Shown here piece after piece: positions 43,460-51,737 of a stretch of DNA of 64,000 nucleotides. Each line of letters starts with the position of its first letter. The first letter of the stretch is position 1. The stretch is from an uncultured Sphingomonadaceae bacterium (GTDB taxonomy: Bacteria; Pseudomonadota; Alphaproteobacteria; Sphingomonadales; Sphingomonadaceae): NCBI GenBank assembly GCA_947494305.1, contig CANLUL010000001.1, positions 682,001 to 746,000 of the forward strand, in the 5' to 3' direction. The translations under genes were made by a program, and so were the position numbers. The notes below the pieces were generated by a model. That model saw only the letters and a program-made list of their open reading frames with translations. It had not been told where the DNA came from and made no database searches.

Positions 43460-43497
43460 CACATATTTGATACATCGCTATTGCGAATAAGTCGCAA
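43456..43497 (+). promoter_or_regulatory. Rubrerythrin promoter with overlapping palindromic operator
   Basis: TTGACA (43456-43461) and TATTGC (43479-43484) are separated by exactly 17 bases, a sigma-70-type promoter 137 bases upstream of the rubrerythrin ATG. A 17-base dyad, TTGCGAATAAGTCGCAA (43481-43497, seven of eight pairs match), overlaps the -10, the layout of a repressor-controlled promoter. Its TGCGA/TCGCA arms look like Fur/Mur-type operators of alphaproteobacteria, which would suit an iron and peroxide gene; that link is inference. Confidence 0.5.
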
Positions 43498-43633
43498 ATC
43501 AATAATCGTTTTTATCGATCAAGAACAATCAAAAAATTCGATAGCGAGTTACCCCTCTGACACTTAGTTCACGCGCAAGCCGAATCTGGCGTTCGGCTGT
43601 GATAAATCACAAAATCCACCAAAGGAGAACAAT

Positions 43634-44053
43634 ATGGGACTCGCTGGAAGCAAGACCGAACAAAATTTGAAAGACGCATTTGCTGGTGAAAGCCAAGCCA
43701 ACCGTCGCTATCTTTATTTCGCCCAGAAGGCGGATATTGAAGGCTATAACGATGTAGCTGCTGTTTTCCGCTCCACCGCAGAAGGTGAAACCGGTCACGC
43801 GCACGGCCATCTTGAGTTTCTTGAAGAAACAGGCGATCCGGCTACCGGAGAGCCAATCGGTGATACCGCATCTAACCTGAAATCAGCTATTGCTGGCGAA
43901 ACACACGAATATACCGATATGTATCCCGGCATGGCTAAATCGGCTCGTGAAGAAGGTTTTGACGAAATTGCTGACTGGTTTGAAACGCTGGCCAAAGCGG
44001 AAAAAAGCCACGCTGGCAAATTCCAGAAAACACTGGACACAATGGACGCTTAA
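43634..44053 (+). CDS. Rubrerythrin, di-iron domain only
   Basis: 139 residues. Two helical pairs carry the di-iron site: Glu19 in [12 protein letters not shown], ExxH at E52/H55 ([10 protein letters not shown]), a second Glu in [10 protein letters not shown] and a final ExxH in AEKSHAGKF. There is no C-terminal rubredoxin CxxC module, so it needs an external electron donor. AAAGGAG ten bases before ATG is a strong ribosome binding site. It reduces hydrogen peroxide in the cytoplasm. It heads a three-gene cassette with a 2[4Fe-4S] protein and DUF3501, from which it is separated by a strong hairpin. Confidence 0.95.
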   Translation: MGLAGSKTEQNLKDAFAGESQANRRYLYFAQKADIEGYNDVAAVFRSTAEGETGHAHGHLEFLEETGDPATGEPIGDTASNLKSAIAGETHEYTDMYPGMAKSAREEGFDEIADWFETLAKAEKSHAGKFQKTLDTMDA

Positions 44054-44070
44054 GGCGTTTTACAAATTGG

Positions 44071-44109
44071 AGATCATGCCGCTACCCGCAATGGGTGGTG
44101 GCGTGATCT
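44071..44109 (+). other. Strong 17-bp intercistronic stem-loop
   Basis: Bases 44071-44087 pair with 44093-44109 over 17 positions (three G-U wobbles) around a five-base GCAAT loop, in the 89-base gap between rubrerythrin and the Fe-S protein gene. No U-run follows. It is more likely a 3' stabiliser or partial terminator that keeps rubrerythrin output above the downstream genes. Confidence 0.6.
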
Positions 44110-44142
44110 TATATCCAACACTATTTGCGACAAGGTATCTCC

Positions 44143-45474
44143 ATGAAAGAAGGCAGCCTCGACGCGCCGATCCGCCATCCTATTCCATGGCAGGAAGAAT
44201 CATTTTACGACGAAGAAGCGCTCGATACAGAGTTGCGCCGCGTATTTGACATCTGTCATGGTTGCCGCCGCTGTTTCAATCTGTGCGACAGTTTTCCGCA
44301 GATGTTCGATATGATCGATGAAAGCGAAAATGAAGAAGTTGAAGACCTCTCTGCAGGCGATATGAAGAAAGTCGTCGATGCCTGCACGCTTTGCGATATG
44401 TGCTACATGGTCAAATGCCCCTATGTGCCGCCACATGAATTTGATCTCGATTTCCCGCATTTGATGCTGCGCCACCGAGCGGTTGAACATCGCAAGGGAG
44501 AGACAAAATTCCTCGATAAAGAACTGGCAAAGATGGATCGCAATGCGGCCATTGCCGGCACGGTAGCCGGAGCGGCCAATTGGGCGACAAAGAAAGATAA
44601 CAATTTTACGCGCGGAATTCTCTCGACGGTTGCCGGTATAGACAAACGCGCACATTTGCCAGAATTTGAAGATGTGCCGCTAACACACAAACATGTTGGG
44701 CATGGCCCGGTTCCGAATGTTGATGCTCCGGCTTTTGGTCGAAAAGCCGCTGTCTACGCCACTTGTTATGGCAATTTTAATGACCAGACTTCCGGTAAAG
44801 CGGCACTTGAGGTGTTGTCTCACAACGGTGTTGCAACGCGGGTTGAATACCCCGGATGTTGTGGAATGCCTAAGCTGGAGAATGGAGATATCCCAGCAGT
44901 TGCATCTTCAGCCGAAGAAGTTGCTGCGCATTTTGAACCCATCATTGACGCTGGTTATGACGTGGTCGCTTTGACGCCCAGCTGTGCACTGATGATGAAA
45001 TTTGAATGGCCACTGATATTACCGGACAATGAAGCAGTGAAGAAGCTTTCCGCTGCTACGCGAGATTTAAGCGAATATGTGGTTGAGATCGCCAAGGATA
45101 AGGGTTTGGTCGAGATAGATCCCATGGATGCTAAGATTGGCATCCACTTTGCCTGTCATAGCCGTGCCCAGAATATGGGGCCCAAGGCTATGGAAATGCT
45201 CAAATTGATTCCCGAAGCAAAACCTACCATTGCCGAACGATGTTCTGGACATGGCGGCAAATGGGGTATCTTCAAGGAGAATTTCGATAAGGCCGTGAAG
45301 GTCGGACGACCAGCGGCGCGTGCCGTTGCCAAGGGTGACCCGGATTACATGGTCAGCGAATGTCCACTTGCGGGTCCACATCTCAAGCAGATTATGGAGA
45401 TGGGTAACAATGATAAAGTGCCGGAAAGGATCGGACACCCGATTGAACTGCTTGCCAAAGCCTACGGATTTTAA
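44143..45474 (+). CDS. 2[4Fe-4S] / CCG-domain oxidoreductase (GlpC/HdrD-like)
   Basis: 443 residues from ATG 44143. The first [4Fe-4S] site is C38-x2-C41-x2-C44-x3-C48 and the second C81-x2-C84-x2-C87-x4-C92 followed by Pro. Two C-terminal cysteine-rich domains follow: YPGCCGMPKLENGD and ERCSGHGGKWG (the latter a CCG variant), together with ATCYGNFN and HFACHSRAQ. This resembles GlpC/heterodisulfide reductase D electron-transfer subunits. Its fixed neighbourhood with rubrerythrin and DUF3501 suggests it delivers electrons to rubrerythrin; direct evidence is lacking. Confidence 0.92.
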   Translation: MKEGSLDAPIRHPIPWQEESFYDEEALDTELRRVFDICHGCRRCFNLCDSFPQMFDMIDESENEEVEDLSAGDMKKVVDACTLCDMCYMVKCPYVPPHEFDLDFPHLMLRHRAVEHRKGETKFLDKELAKMDRNAAIAGTVAGAANWATKKDNNFTRGILSTVAGIDKRAHLPEFEDVPLTHKHVGHGPVPNVDAPAFGRKAAVYATCYGNFNDQTSGKAALEVLSHNGVATRVEYPGCCGMPKLENGDIPAVASSAEEVAAHFEPIIDAGYDVVALTPSCALMMKFEWPLILPDNEAVKKLSAATRDLSEYVVEIAKDKGLVEIDPMDAKIGIHFACHSRAQNMGPKAMEMLKLIPEAKPTIAERCSGHGGKWGIFKENFDKAVKVGRPAARAVAKGDPDYMVSECPLAGPHLKQIMEMGNNDKVPERIGHPIELLAKAYGF

Positions 45475-45483
45475 GGATCAGAA

Positions 45484-46077
45484 ATGCCCCGTGATACGCA
45501 TGAAATAACCAAAGACGATATTATCTCACTTGAAGATTATGAATCCATCCGCAACGAAAAGCGGCAGGAAAGTATCTTGCGTAAGAAATTCCGCCGGCTT
45601 GCTATCGGTCCGCATGCCACGATCCAGTTTGAAAGCTGGGAAAGCATGTGGCTTCAAATTCAGGAAATGCTGCGTATTGAAAAAGGCGGTGACGAGCAAC
45701 TGGTTGATGAAATGGCCGCCTATAATCCGATGATCCCAAATGGGTCAGAATTCACCGGTACCCTGATGTTTGAAATCGACGAGGAAGAACGGCGGACCGC
45801 ATTCCTCAAGACTCTGGGTGGTGTTGACAAGCACATTCACCTCGTTATCGATGGCGAAAAAATTACCGCTGAACCCGAACAAGATATTGACCGGACACGG
45901 TCGGATGGCAAAGCTAGCGCAGTGCAATTCCTGCATTTTCCATTGACCGATCAGCAGGTTGCGAAATGGAAAAGCATGGATGGTCAGGTGATGATCCAGA
46001 TCGATCATCCAAATTATGGCCATGCGGCGATAATTAGCGATGAATGTCGCCGAGATATGACTCGCGATTTGGACTGA
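45484..46077 (+). CDS. DUF3501 family protein
   Basis: 197 residues; AAGGA before ATG 45484, nine bases after the Fe-S gene stop. Signatures: LEDYESIRNEKRQESILRKK, LAIGPHATIQFESWESMWLQ, QEMLRIEKGGDEQLVDE and FTGTLMFEIDEEERRTAFL. This matches DUF3501, which is nearly always encoded next to rubrerythrin and the CCG-domain protein in proteobacteria. Soluble and cytoplasmic by composition; biochemical role unknown. A scaffold or accessory function in peroxide reduction is plausible. Confidence 0.92.
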   Translation: MPRDTHEITKDDIISLEDYESIRNEKRQESILRKKFRRLAIGPHATIQFESWESMWLQIQEMLRIEKGGDEQLVDEMAAYNPMIPNGSEFTGTLMFEIDEEERRTAFLKTLGGVDKHIHLVIDGEKITAEPEQDIDRTRSDGKASAVQFLHFPLTDQQVAKWKSMDGQVMIQIDHPNYGHAAIISDECRRDMTRDLD

Positions 46078-46098
46078 TTTTTGTTTGAGTTTTCAGGA

Positions 46099-46494
46099 CT
46101 ATAACACCTCACGTAAAGGGGGGATATTCCGTGTTCTGCGTTCGCGTTCTTTTACGCTTCCAATATCTGCGTCAGCGGTTTTCCCGTTTTGACTGCCCGC
46201 AACTTTCGTGCTGTTATCAAGCTTGGTTTGGCCTTCTGCATTCTGAGCCTCAGCTATATTTTCGCTATCGAAGTCTTCATCTTGCAACTTAATTGGTTCC
46301 CCGAAAACGAAACCTTCGTCTTCATCCTCATCTTCATAGCCCCAGCTATCATCGGCACTTTCTACCGGCGCTTTAACAGGTTGAATTTCTTCCATGATTT
46401 CTTCTGGCATCGCCGCTGGTTTTTCAGCGGTTGGAGAAAGAAAGTAAACTAGCGCACTGCTTGCGACGGCAAATAGAGCAACTTCTTTCATCAT
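46099..46494 (-). CDS. Small acidic membrane-anchored hypothetical protein
   Basis: 131 residues. An N-terminal hydrophobic helix (MMKEVALFAVASSALVYFLS) is followed by a strongly acidic, low-complexity body (YEDEDEDEGFVFGEP) and a basic end (KERERRTRNIPPL). No domain is recognised; the region is probably disordered in the periplasm. Codon pattern fits a real gene: no rival frame of comparable quality exists, but conservation cannot be tested here. It is convergent with DUF3501 (21-base gap) and divergent from the ScfR-type regulator. Confidence 0.55.
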   Translation of the reverse strand: MMKEVALFAVASSALVYFLSPTAEKPAAMPEEIMEEIQPVKAPVESADDSWGYEDEDEDEGFVFGEPIKLQDEDFDSENIAEAQNAEGQTKLDNSTKVAGSQNGKTADADIGSVKERERRTRNIPPLREVL

Positions 46495-46674
46495 AGCAAT
46501 TATCTCTCAAAATTAGAAATAGTGGGCCATTTCTTAGCTTTCCGAAGTTAAGAAAAACTTACACTGAGAAAGACCACGAAGCATTTGTGCCGAGATAGCT
46601 AGAGTCACGGATTGACAAAGCAAACGGGTTGTGCGCGATACTGACAGCAAATATCGAAAGTTACTTGTAGATTA

Positions 46675-46688
46675 GTAAATTAATTTAC
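46675..46688. promoter_or_regulatory. Perfect 14-bp palindrome before the ScfR-type gene
   Basis: GTAAATTAATTTAC is a perfect dyad, 12 bases before ATG 46701. A TTGACA (46612-46617) with GATACT (46637-46642, 19-base spacer) lies upstream. The start codon has no Shine-Dalgarno sequence in front. The palindrome is a candidate autoregulatory operator for the XRE protein. Confidence 0.45.
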
Positions 46689-46700
46689 ATACAGCTTTCC

Positions 46701-48092
46701 ATGGCCGAAAAAAAATTATTCGCCGGTGCTGCTATCAAGAGATTGCGGCGAGGAGCCGGAATGACGCAAGTAGCTTTAGCAGAAGCATTGGATATCTCTG
46801 CCAGCTACCTGAACCTCATCGAGCGCAATCAACGACCACTCAGCGCCAGATTGATGTTATTGCTTGCTGAGCGATTTGATTTCGACCCAAGACAGCTAAT
46901 GGCGGATGAACCAGGGGGAGGGGTAGAAGGTCTATCTCGGCGCCTTGCTGATCCAGCTTTTGAAGATATTAGTATTGATCGCACTGAATTGGAGGAATGG
47001 TTGATGGCCGCGCCCAATGCGGTGGAAGCGTTCGTTCGATTATTTGATAATCGAACGGCTTCAGTAGACAGTGATGGTTTAGATGTATTGGATCCTATTC
47101 AAACTGTTCGGCGAGAAATTGAGCGGTGGCGAAATCACTTTGCCGATTTAGATGCGATGGCCGAAGAGTTGGCCGATGAACTCCGATTGGGGGCGGGAGA
47201 TCTTTATGGGGCGATAGCAGAGCGACTTCGCGTGAAGCATCAAATCACAATCCGGGTATTGCCGGAAACCGTTATGCCCGATAAGCTTCGCCGACTTGAT
47301 CTCCATGCCAGACAATTGCAGCTTTCAGAGATGTTGGATTCTGCTTCGCGAACCTTTCAAGCATCACTGCTTCTAGGGCAGATAGAGGCAAAAGGAGAAA
47401 TTGATGGATTGGTTGCGGGAGGTAAATTTGTTGACCGATCTGCAGAGCGTCTTTTTCGTCGGCATTTGAACAGCTATTTCGCTGCGGCCGTTATGATGCC
47501 CTATGCAAGGTTTCTCCGTGCCTGCGAACAAACAGGATATCGTATACAGGTTTTACAACGGCGGTTTGGTGCCGGTTTTGAACAAGTCGCCCATAGACTT
47601 ACTACAATGCAACGCGTTGGCGCGAGAGGGATTCCCTTTTTTATGTTGCGAATTGATCGTTCTGGCTTGCTTTCGAAGCGTTTTGCTGGCGCAAGCAACG
47701 CACCGTTGGTTGAAAGCACACATCGATGTCCTTTGTGGAACATCCATCGTGCCTTTGAACGACGTTCAGAGGTTCAACCCCAGTTGTTGGCGCTTGAGGA
47801 TGGCTCTACCTGGTTCACACTGGCCCGTTCTGTGCAAGGGATTGGTTCCGGAGCTGGAGGCTATGCACCCGAGTTTGTTATTGCTCTGGGCGTCTCAGCT
47901 GACCTGGCTAGCTCGCTATTTCATGCACGCGGTATTGATTTATCGGAAGAAAATGCGATGCCGATTGGCCTTGGCTGTCCAGCTTGTACTAGACCTCAGT
48001 GCTCGCAGCGGTCAGCACCGCCAAAAGCGCGAGCGTTGAAGTTTGATGAGCGGGAACGCGGTCTAACTCCGTACAGTTTTGCTGGAGATTGA
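46701..48092 (+). CDS. XRE-family regulator of the ScfR/RamB (short-chain acyl-CoA) type
   Basis: 463 residues. Helix-turn-helix at about 10-65 (IKRLRRGAGMTQVALAEALDIS, NLIERNQRPLS), a middle IrrE-like region around FAAAVMMPYARFL (without the HExxH protease motif), and a C-terminal DUF2083-type domain with the cysteine cluster GLGCPACTRPQCSQR. This is the layout of MccR/ScfR and RamB, which sense acyl-CoA esters and control isocitrate lyase or methylcitrate genes. No such target gene is adjacent; it lies before the PEP-CTERM/EPS block. Start ATG lacks a clear ribosome binding site. Confidence 0.9.
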   Translation: MAEKKLFAGAAIKRLRRGAGMTQVALAEALDISASYLNLIERNQRPLSARLMLLLAERFDFDPRQLMADEPGGGVEGLSRRLADPAFEDISIDRTELEEWLMAAPNAVEAFVRLFDNRTASVDSDGLDVLDPIQTVRREIERWRNHFADLDAMAEELADELRLGAGDLYGAIAERLRVKHQITIRVLPETVMPDKLRRLDLHARQLQLSEMLDSASRTFQASLLLGQIEAKGEIDGLVAGGKFVDRSAERLFRRHLNSYFAAAVMMPYARFLRACEQTGYRIQVLQRRFGAGFEQVAHRLTTMQRVGARGIPFFMLRIDRSGLLSKRFAGASNAPLVESTHRCPLWNIHRAFERRSEVQPQLLALEDGSTWFTLARSVQGIGSGAGGYAPEFVIALGVSADLASSLFHARGIDLSEENAMPIGLGCPACTRPQCSQRSAPPKARALKFDERERGLTPYSFAGD

Positions 48093-48124
48093 TCGGAATG
48101 AGATCGGAACAACAATCGGTTAGA

Positions 48125-48197
48125 CTGTCGGTAAACTATACAGAGCTACAGAAAACCAAGGGCTTGTTCACCTTCTCAGTGTAAAATTAACCGACAG
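48125..48197. promoter_or_regulatory. Spaced inverted repeat upstream of the sugar transferase
   Basis: CTGTCGGTAAA (48125-48135) recurs inverted as TTAACCGACAG (48187-48197), with related flanking bases (GGTTAGA before one arm and the inverted GGTAAG at the other). The arms are 51 bases apart in the 157-base leader of the gene at 48250. Two sites for one dimeric activator are a likely explanation. Confidence 0.4.
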
Positions 48198-48249
48198 CTT
48201 ACCATTTGTCGTTATTGAGCGTGGAATAACAAGAAAGACCACGCGCGTA

Positions 48250-49638
48250 ATGATCCGGTTGTTTAAACATTATATTCCTTATCCCGTAATTTTCCTGGGA
48301 TTTTTGGACTTTTTCCTGCTTGTTTTGGCCGCCGAACTTGGCTGGGTTTTACGTGCAAGCCAAATCGGAATGGATTGGGGTACAATATATGAGCGTCCCG
48401 GTCCTGTCTTTAGCTTTGCCGTAGCCCTACAACTCGCTTTAATCGCAGTCGGTGTCTACGGAAATGAATCCCTACAATCGCTGCGCTTTGCTGCCGCAAG
48501 GATTTTGGTCGCCATTTCATTGGGAGTGATTTTTCTATCTTTGATGGCATTCATATTGCCGGGAATCACACTATGGCGATCCAATTCGCTCTACGCGATG
48601 GTCTTAGCGATTGTTCTGTTGATGGTCATCAGAGTCATGTTGGGAACGATCCTCGATAACGATGTCTTTAAAAGACGCTTGCTTATACTGGGCGCTGGAT
48701 CACGAGCAAAACGTTTGTCTGCCATTTCAAGGCGTCAAGAAAGCGGATTTATCGTTGCTGGTTATGTCGATATGAACGAAGGCCCGGCCCAACTGGATGG
48801 TGTTGTTCGCCGCTCTGAGATTGAGGATCTGCCACAATATGTAATTGATCTGGAAGTTAGTGAGGTTGTGCTGGCTTTGGAAGAACGGCGTAACGCACTA
48901 CCTGTTGCTGATTTGCTGACCATTAAAACCACGGGCGTACATGTAAATGATATGTCCAGCTTTTTGGAACGTGAAACTGGGCGTGTCGATCTGGACAGCG
49001 TGAACCCCAGTTGGTTCATATTCTCTGATGGTTTCTCATCGGGACGACGGATTTCAACGGCCTTCAAGCGTAGCTTCGATGTGCTGATGAGTCTGTTACT
49101 TTTGTTGCTTACCGGACCGATTATATTGCTGTTCGCATTGTTGATAAAATTGGAAAGTAAAGGTGATGCTTTTTTTAAGCAGGAGCGTGTCGGCCTTTAC
49201 GGACAGACGTTTAACATTTTGAAATTACGCTCCATGCGGGCCGATGCAGAAGTAGCAGGGCAAGCAGTGTGGGCGAGTGAAAACGATCCCCGAATCACGC
49301 GGATCGGAAGATTCATTCGTAAAGTTCGAATTGATGAGTTGCCGCAGGCCTGGAGCGTATTGAAGGGTGAGATGAGTTTTGTTGGTCCGCGCCCCGAACG
49401 TCCGCAATTTGTCGACGATCTTCAAACCAAAATGCCATATTATACTGAGCGCCATATGGTGAAGCCCGGTATTACTGGATGGGCGCAAATAAACTATCCT
49501 TATGGCGCTTCGATTGAGGACAGTCGCCACAAGCTGGAATATGATCTCTATTACGCAAAAAACTATACACCATTTTTGGATATTCTGATCCTTCTGCAGA
49601 CCATTCGCGTTGTTCTATGGCCAGAGGGAGTTCGCTGA
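48250..49638 (+). CDS. PEP-CTERM/EPS-associated undecaprenyl-phosphate sugar transferase
   Basis: 462 residues. Four to five N-terminal membrane helices (about 12-120), a Rossmann-like CoA-binding-type domain (LLILGAGSRAKRL near 140) and the C-terminal bacterial sugar transferase domain with FKRSFDVLMS, FFKQERVGLYGQTFNILKLRSM, KVRIDELPQAWSVLKGEMSFVGPRPERP and YYTERHMVKPGITGWAQINYPYG. It transfers the first sugar-phosphate onto undecaprenyl phosphate to start exopolysaccharide. Its neighbours prsK, prsR and prsT mark it as the XrtA-system-associated type. The start lacks a strong ribosome binding site. Confidence 0.94.
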   Translation: MIRLFKHYIPYPVIFLGFLDFFLLVLAAELGWVLRASQIGMDWGTIYERPGPVFSFAVALQLALIAVGVYGNESLQSLRFAAARILVAISLGVIFLSLMAFILPGITLWRSNSLYAMVLAIVLLMVIRVMLGTILDNDVFKRRLLILGAGSRAKRLSAISRRQESGFIVAGYVDMNEGPAQLDGVVRRSEIEDLPQYVIDLEVSEVVLALEERRNALPVADLLTIKTTGVHVNDMSSFLERETGRVDLDSVNPSWFIFSDGFSSGRRISTAFKRSFDVLMSLLLLLLTGPIILLFALLIKLESKGDAFFKQERVGLYGQTFNILKLRSMRADAEVAGQAVWASENDPRITRIGRFIRKVRIDELPQAWSVLKGEMSFVGPRPERPQFVDDLQTKMPYYTERHMVKPGITGWAQINYPYGASIEDSRHKLEYDLYYAKNYTPFLDILILLQTIRVVLWPEGVR

Positions 49639-49639
49639 C

Positions 49640-51736
49640 ATGGGAGCTGTTCTAGCGCATATTGGCATTGTGGGTCACGGTATTGCCGCAGCGCTTTTTG
49701 CTGCGCTAGCCATATGGCAATTCCAACGCAATACGGAGCGCAATACCACTCAGATATCTTTGATCATCGCGATAGCGCTGACCAGTTTTTGGGCATTGTC
49801 CATAGCCGTTGAAAATGCGTTTGTTCCGATTTCCAATTTTGCGGAGTCGATTCGAAACCTGGCCTGGTTGAATTTTATGTTTGTCCTGCTGAGGACTGGA
49901 GAGGGTCGAGACGAACCCAAAACGGTCAACATCATCTATTTTGCCTTGATGCTCGTTTTGGTTGGCCAGATTGTTGTAGATTCCTTTATTCCGATTTTCG
50001 ATGGCAGCCCTCGTTTGGTAGGCATGGCAACCTATACAGCAGTTGTTATGCGGATGATTTTCGCCGTTGGTGCGCTCGTTCTGATACACAATCTATATTC
50101 GATTTCAGCAGCTGAAACCCGGTGGGGAATTCGACTGCCAATGGCGTCTCTCGCTGCGATATGGACTTATGATCTGAATCTTTTCACGATCATGTATTTG
50201 ACTCAGCAAATGCCAATTGAGCTAATCGTGATGCGCGGTCCAGCTATCGCCTGTGTCGCGCCCTTAATGGCATTGGCTTCTGTTCGAAATACGAACTGGA
50301 ATCTAAAGCTATCGCGCAGCGTAGCTTTTCGATCGCTCTCACTTGTTGCAATAGGTGGGTATCTTTTGATGATGGTTGTCATTGCCACCGCGTTGCAGAT
50401 TATAGGCGGTGACTATGCTAAACTTGCTCAAATTAGCTTCCTATTCGGAACTTCCATCGCTGCATTGTTGCTGCTTCCTTCAGGAAAATTTCGAGCGTGG
50501 TTTAAAGTCAAACTAGCAAAAAATTTCTTTCAACATCGCTATGACTATCGATCTGAATGGATACGCTTCACTGATACCATAGGAAGGCCCGGTGCAGACT
50601 CCGCTCCTTTTCATGAGCGGGTTGTGCAAGCCATCGCGGATATCACTGATTCACCGGCTGGTGTATTGCTTATGCCTGATGACGCGGGCAGGTTGGTTTT
50701 ACAGTCTCGATGGAATTGGCCAACAATTCAGGTTCCTCCACGAGCTTGCACTGCACGGACGATATCGTTCTTTCAAGAAACTGGTCATATTGTTGAGTTT
50801 GATGCTTTGCGCGAAGACAAAAATGAACAATGCGATGCATCCGCCATACCTGAATGGATGATCAATGATCCTCAAACATGGGCAGCAGTTCCACTTGTTC
50901 ACTTTGATAGATTGGCTGGACTAATATTATTGGCGAGGCCCAGGGTGAATCGAACGCTTGATTGGGAAGATCTTGATATGCTCCGCGTGGTCGGACGTCA
51001 GGTCGCGAGTTACTTGGCGGAAGCAAAAAGTCAGGAGTCCTTATCGGAAGCCCAGCGTTTCGATGAGTTTAATCGCCGCATGGCTTTTATTATGCACGAT
51101 ATCAAGAATCTGGTGAGCCAGCTAAGTTTGCTGGCACGCAATGCGGAAAGACATGCAGACAATCCGGAATTCCGTCGTGATATGATCGAAACTTTGCAAG
51201 ATTCAGCAAAAAAAATGAATGGTTTGTTGGCTCGCCTTTCTCAGCATAATAAAGCCAAACCAGAGGAGCCTCAGCCGATAAAGCTCGTAAAACTGTTGCA
51301 ATCCACGATTGAAAAGAAACGTTTGCTCCATGCTATCGAAACCAATCAAATTGATGATCTAACCATATTAGCTGATCCTGCCAGGGTGGATCAGATTTTG
51401 GGACATCTTATCCAGAATGCCGTCGATGCCAGTGTCGATGGACAGGCAGTTCAACTTAACGCCCGTCGTCGAGATCTTAGTGTTGCCATTGAGGTTGCTG
51501 ACACTGGGCATGGAATGTCCAGCGAGTTTATCCGTAGTCAACTGTTCAAGCCCTTTGCTTCCAGTAAAGAAGGCGGTTTTGGCATTGGAGCATACGAAGC
51601 AAGGCAACTTGCTGTCGCCATGAACGGACGTCTGGAAGTGGAAAGTAAGGAAGGTGTGGGCAGTCGCTTCACATTAATTCTGCCGCTCGCAAAAGAGATG
51701 ATTGAAGAGAATATTGTAGATGAAAGGGCCGCTTGA
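49640..51736 (+). CDS. prsK: XrtA/PEP-CTERM system sensor histidine kinase PrsK
   Basis: 698 residues from ATG 49640, one base after the upstream TGA, with GAGGGAG ahead. About eight N-terminal membrane helices (about 1-280), a GAF domain (about 325-450), a dimerisation region with H486 in IMHDIKNLVSQLSLLARNAERH, and a HATPase domain (ILGHLIQNAVDAS, VADTGHGMS, GGFGIGAYEARQL). The HDIKN box and membrane layout match PrsK. It should phosphorylate PrsR, encoded immediately downstream. Confidence 0.95.
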   Translation: MGAVLAHIGIVGHGIAAALFAALAIWQFQRNTERNTTQISLIIAIALTSFWALSIAVENAFVPISNFAESIRNLAWLNFMFVLLRTGEGRDEPKTVNIIYFALMLVLVGQIVVDSFIPIFDGSPRLVGMATYTAVVMRMIFAVGALVLIHNLYSISAAETRWGIRLPMASLAAIWTYDLNLFTIMYLTQQMPIELIVMRGPAIACVAPLMALASVRNTNWNLKLSRSVAFRSLSLVAIGGYLLMMVVIATALQIIGGDYAKLAQISFLFGTSIAALLLLPSGKFRAWFKVKLAKNFFQHRYDYRSEWIRFTDTIGRPGADSAPFHERVVQAIADITDSPAGVLLMPDDAGRLVLQSRWNWPTIQVPPRACTARTISFFQETGHIVEFDALREDKNEQCDASAIPEWMINDPQTWAAVPLVHFDRLAGLILLARPRVNRTLDWEDLDMLRVVGRQVASYLAEAKSQESLSEAQRFDEFNRRMAFIMHDIKNLVSQLSLLARNAERHADNPEFRRDMIETLQDSAKKMNGLLARLSQHNKAKPEEPQPIKLVKLLQSTIEKKRLLHAIETNQIDDLTILADPARVDQILGHLIQNAVDASVDGQAVQLNARRRDLSVAIEVADTGHGMSSEFIRSQLFKPFASSKEGGFGIGAYEARQLAVAMNGRLEVESKEGVGSRFTLILPLAKEMIEENIVDERAA

Positions 51737-51737
51737 T

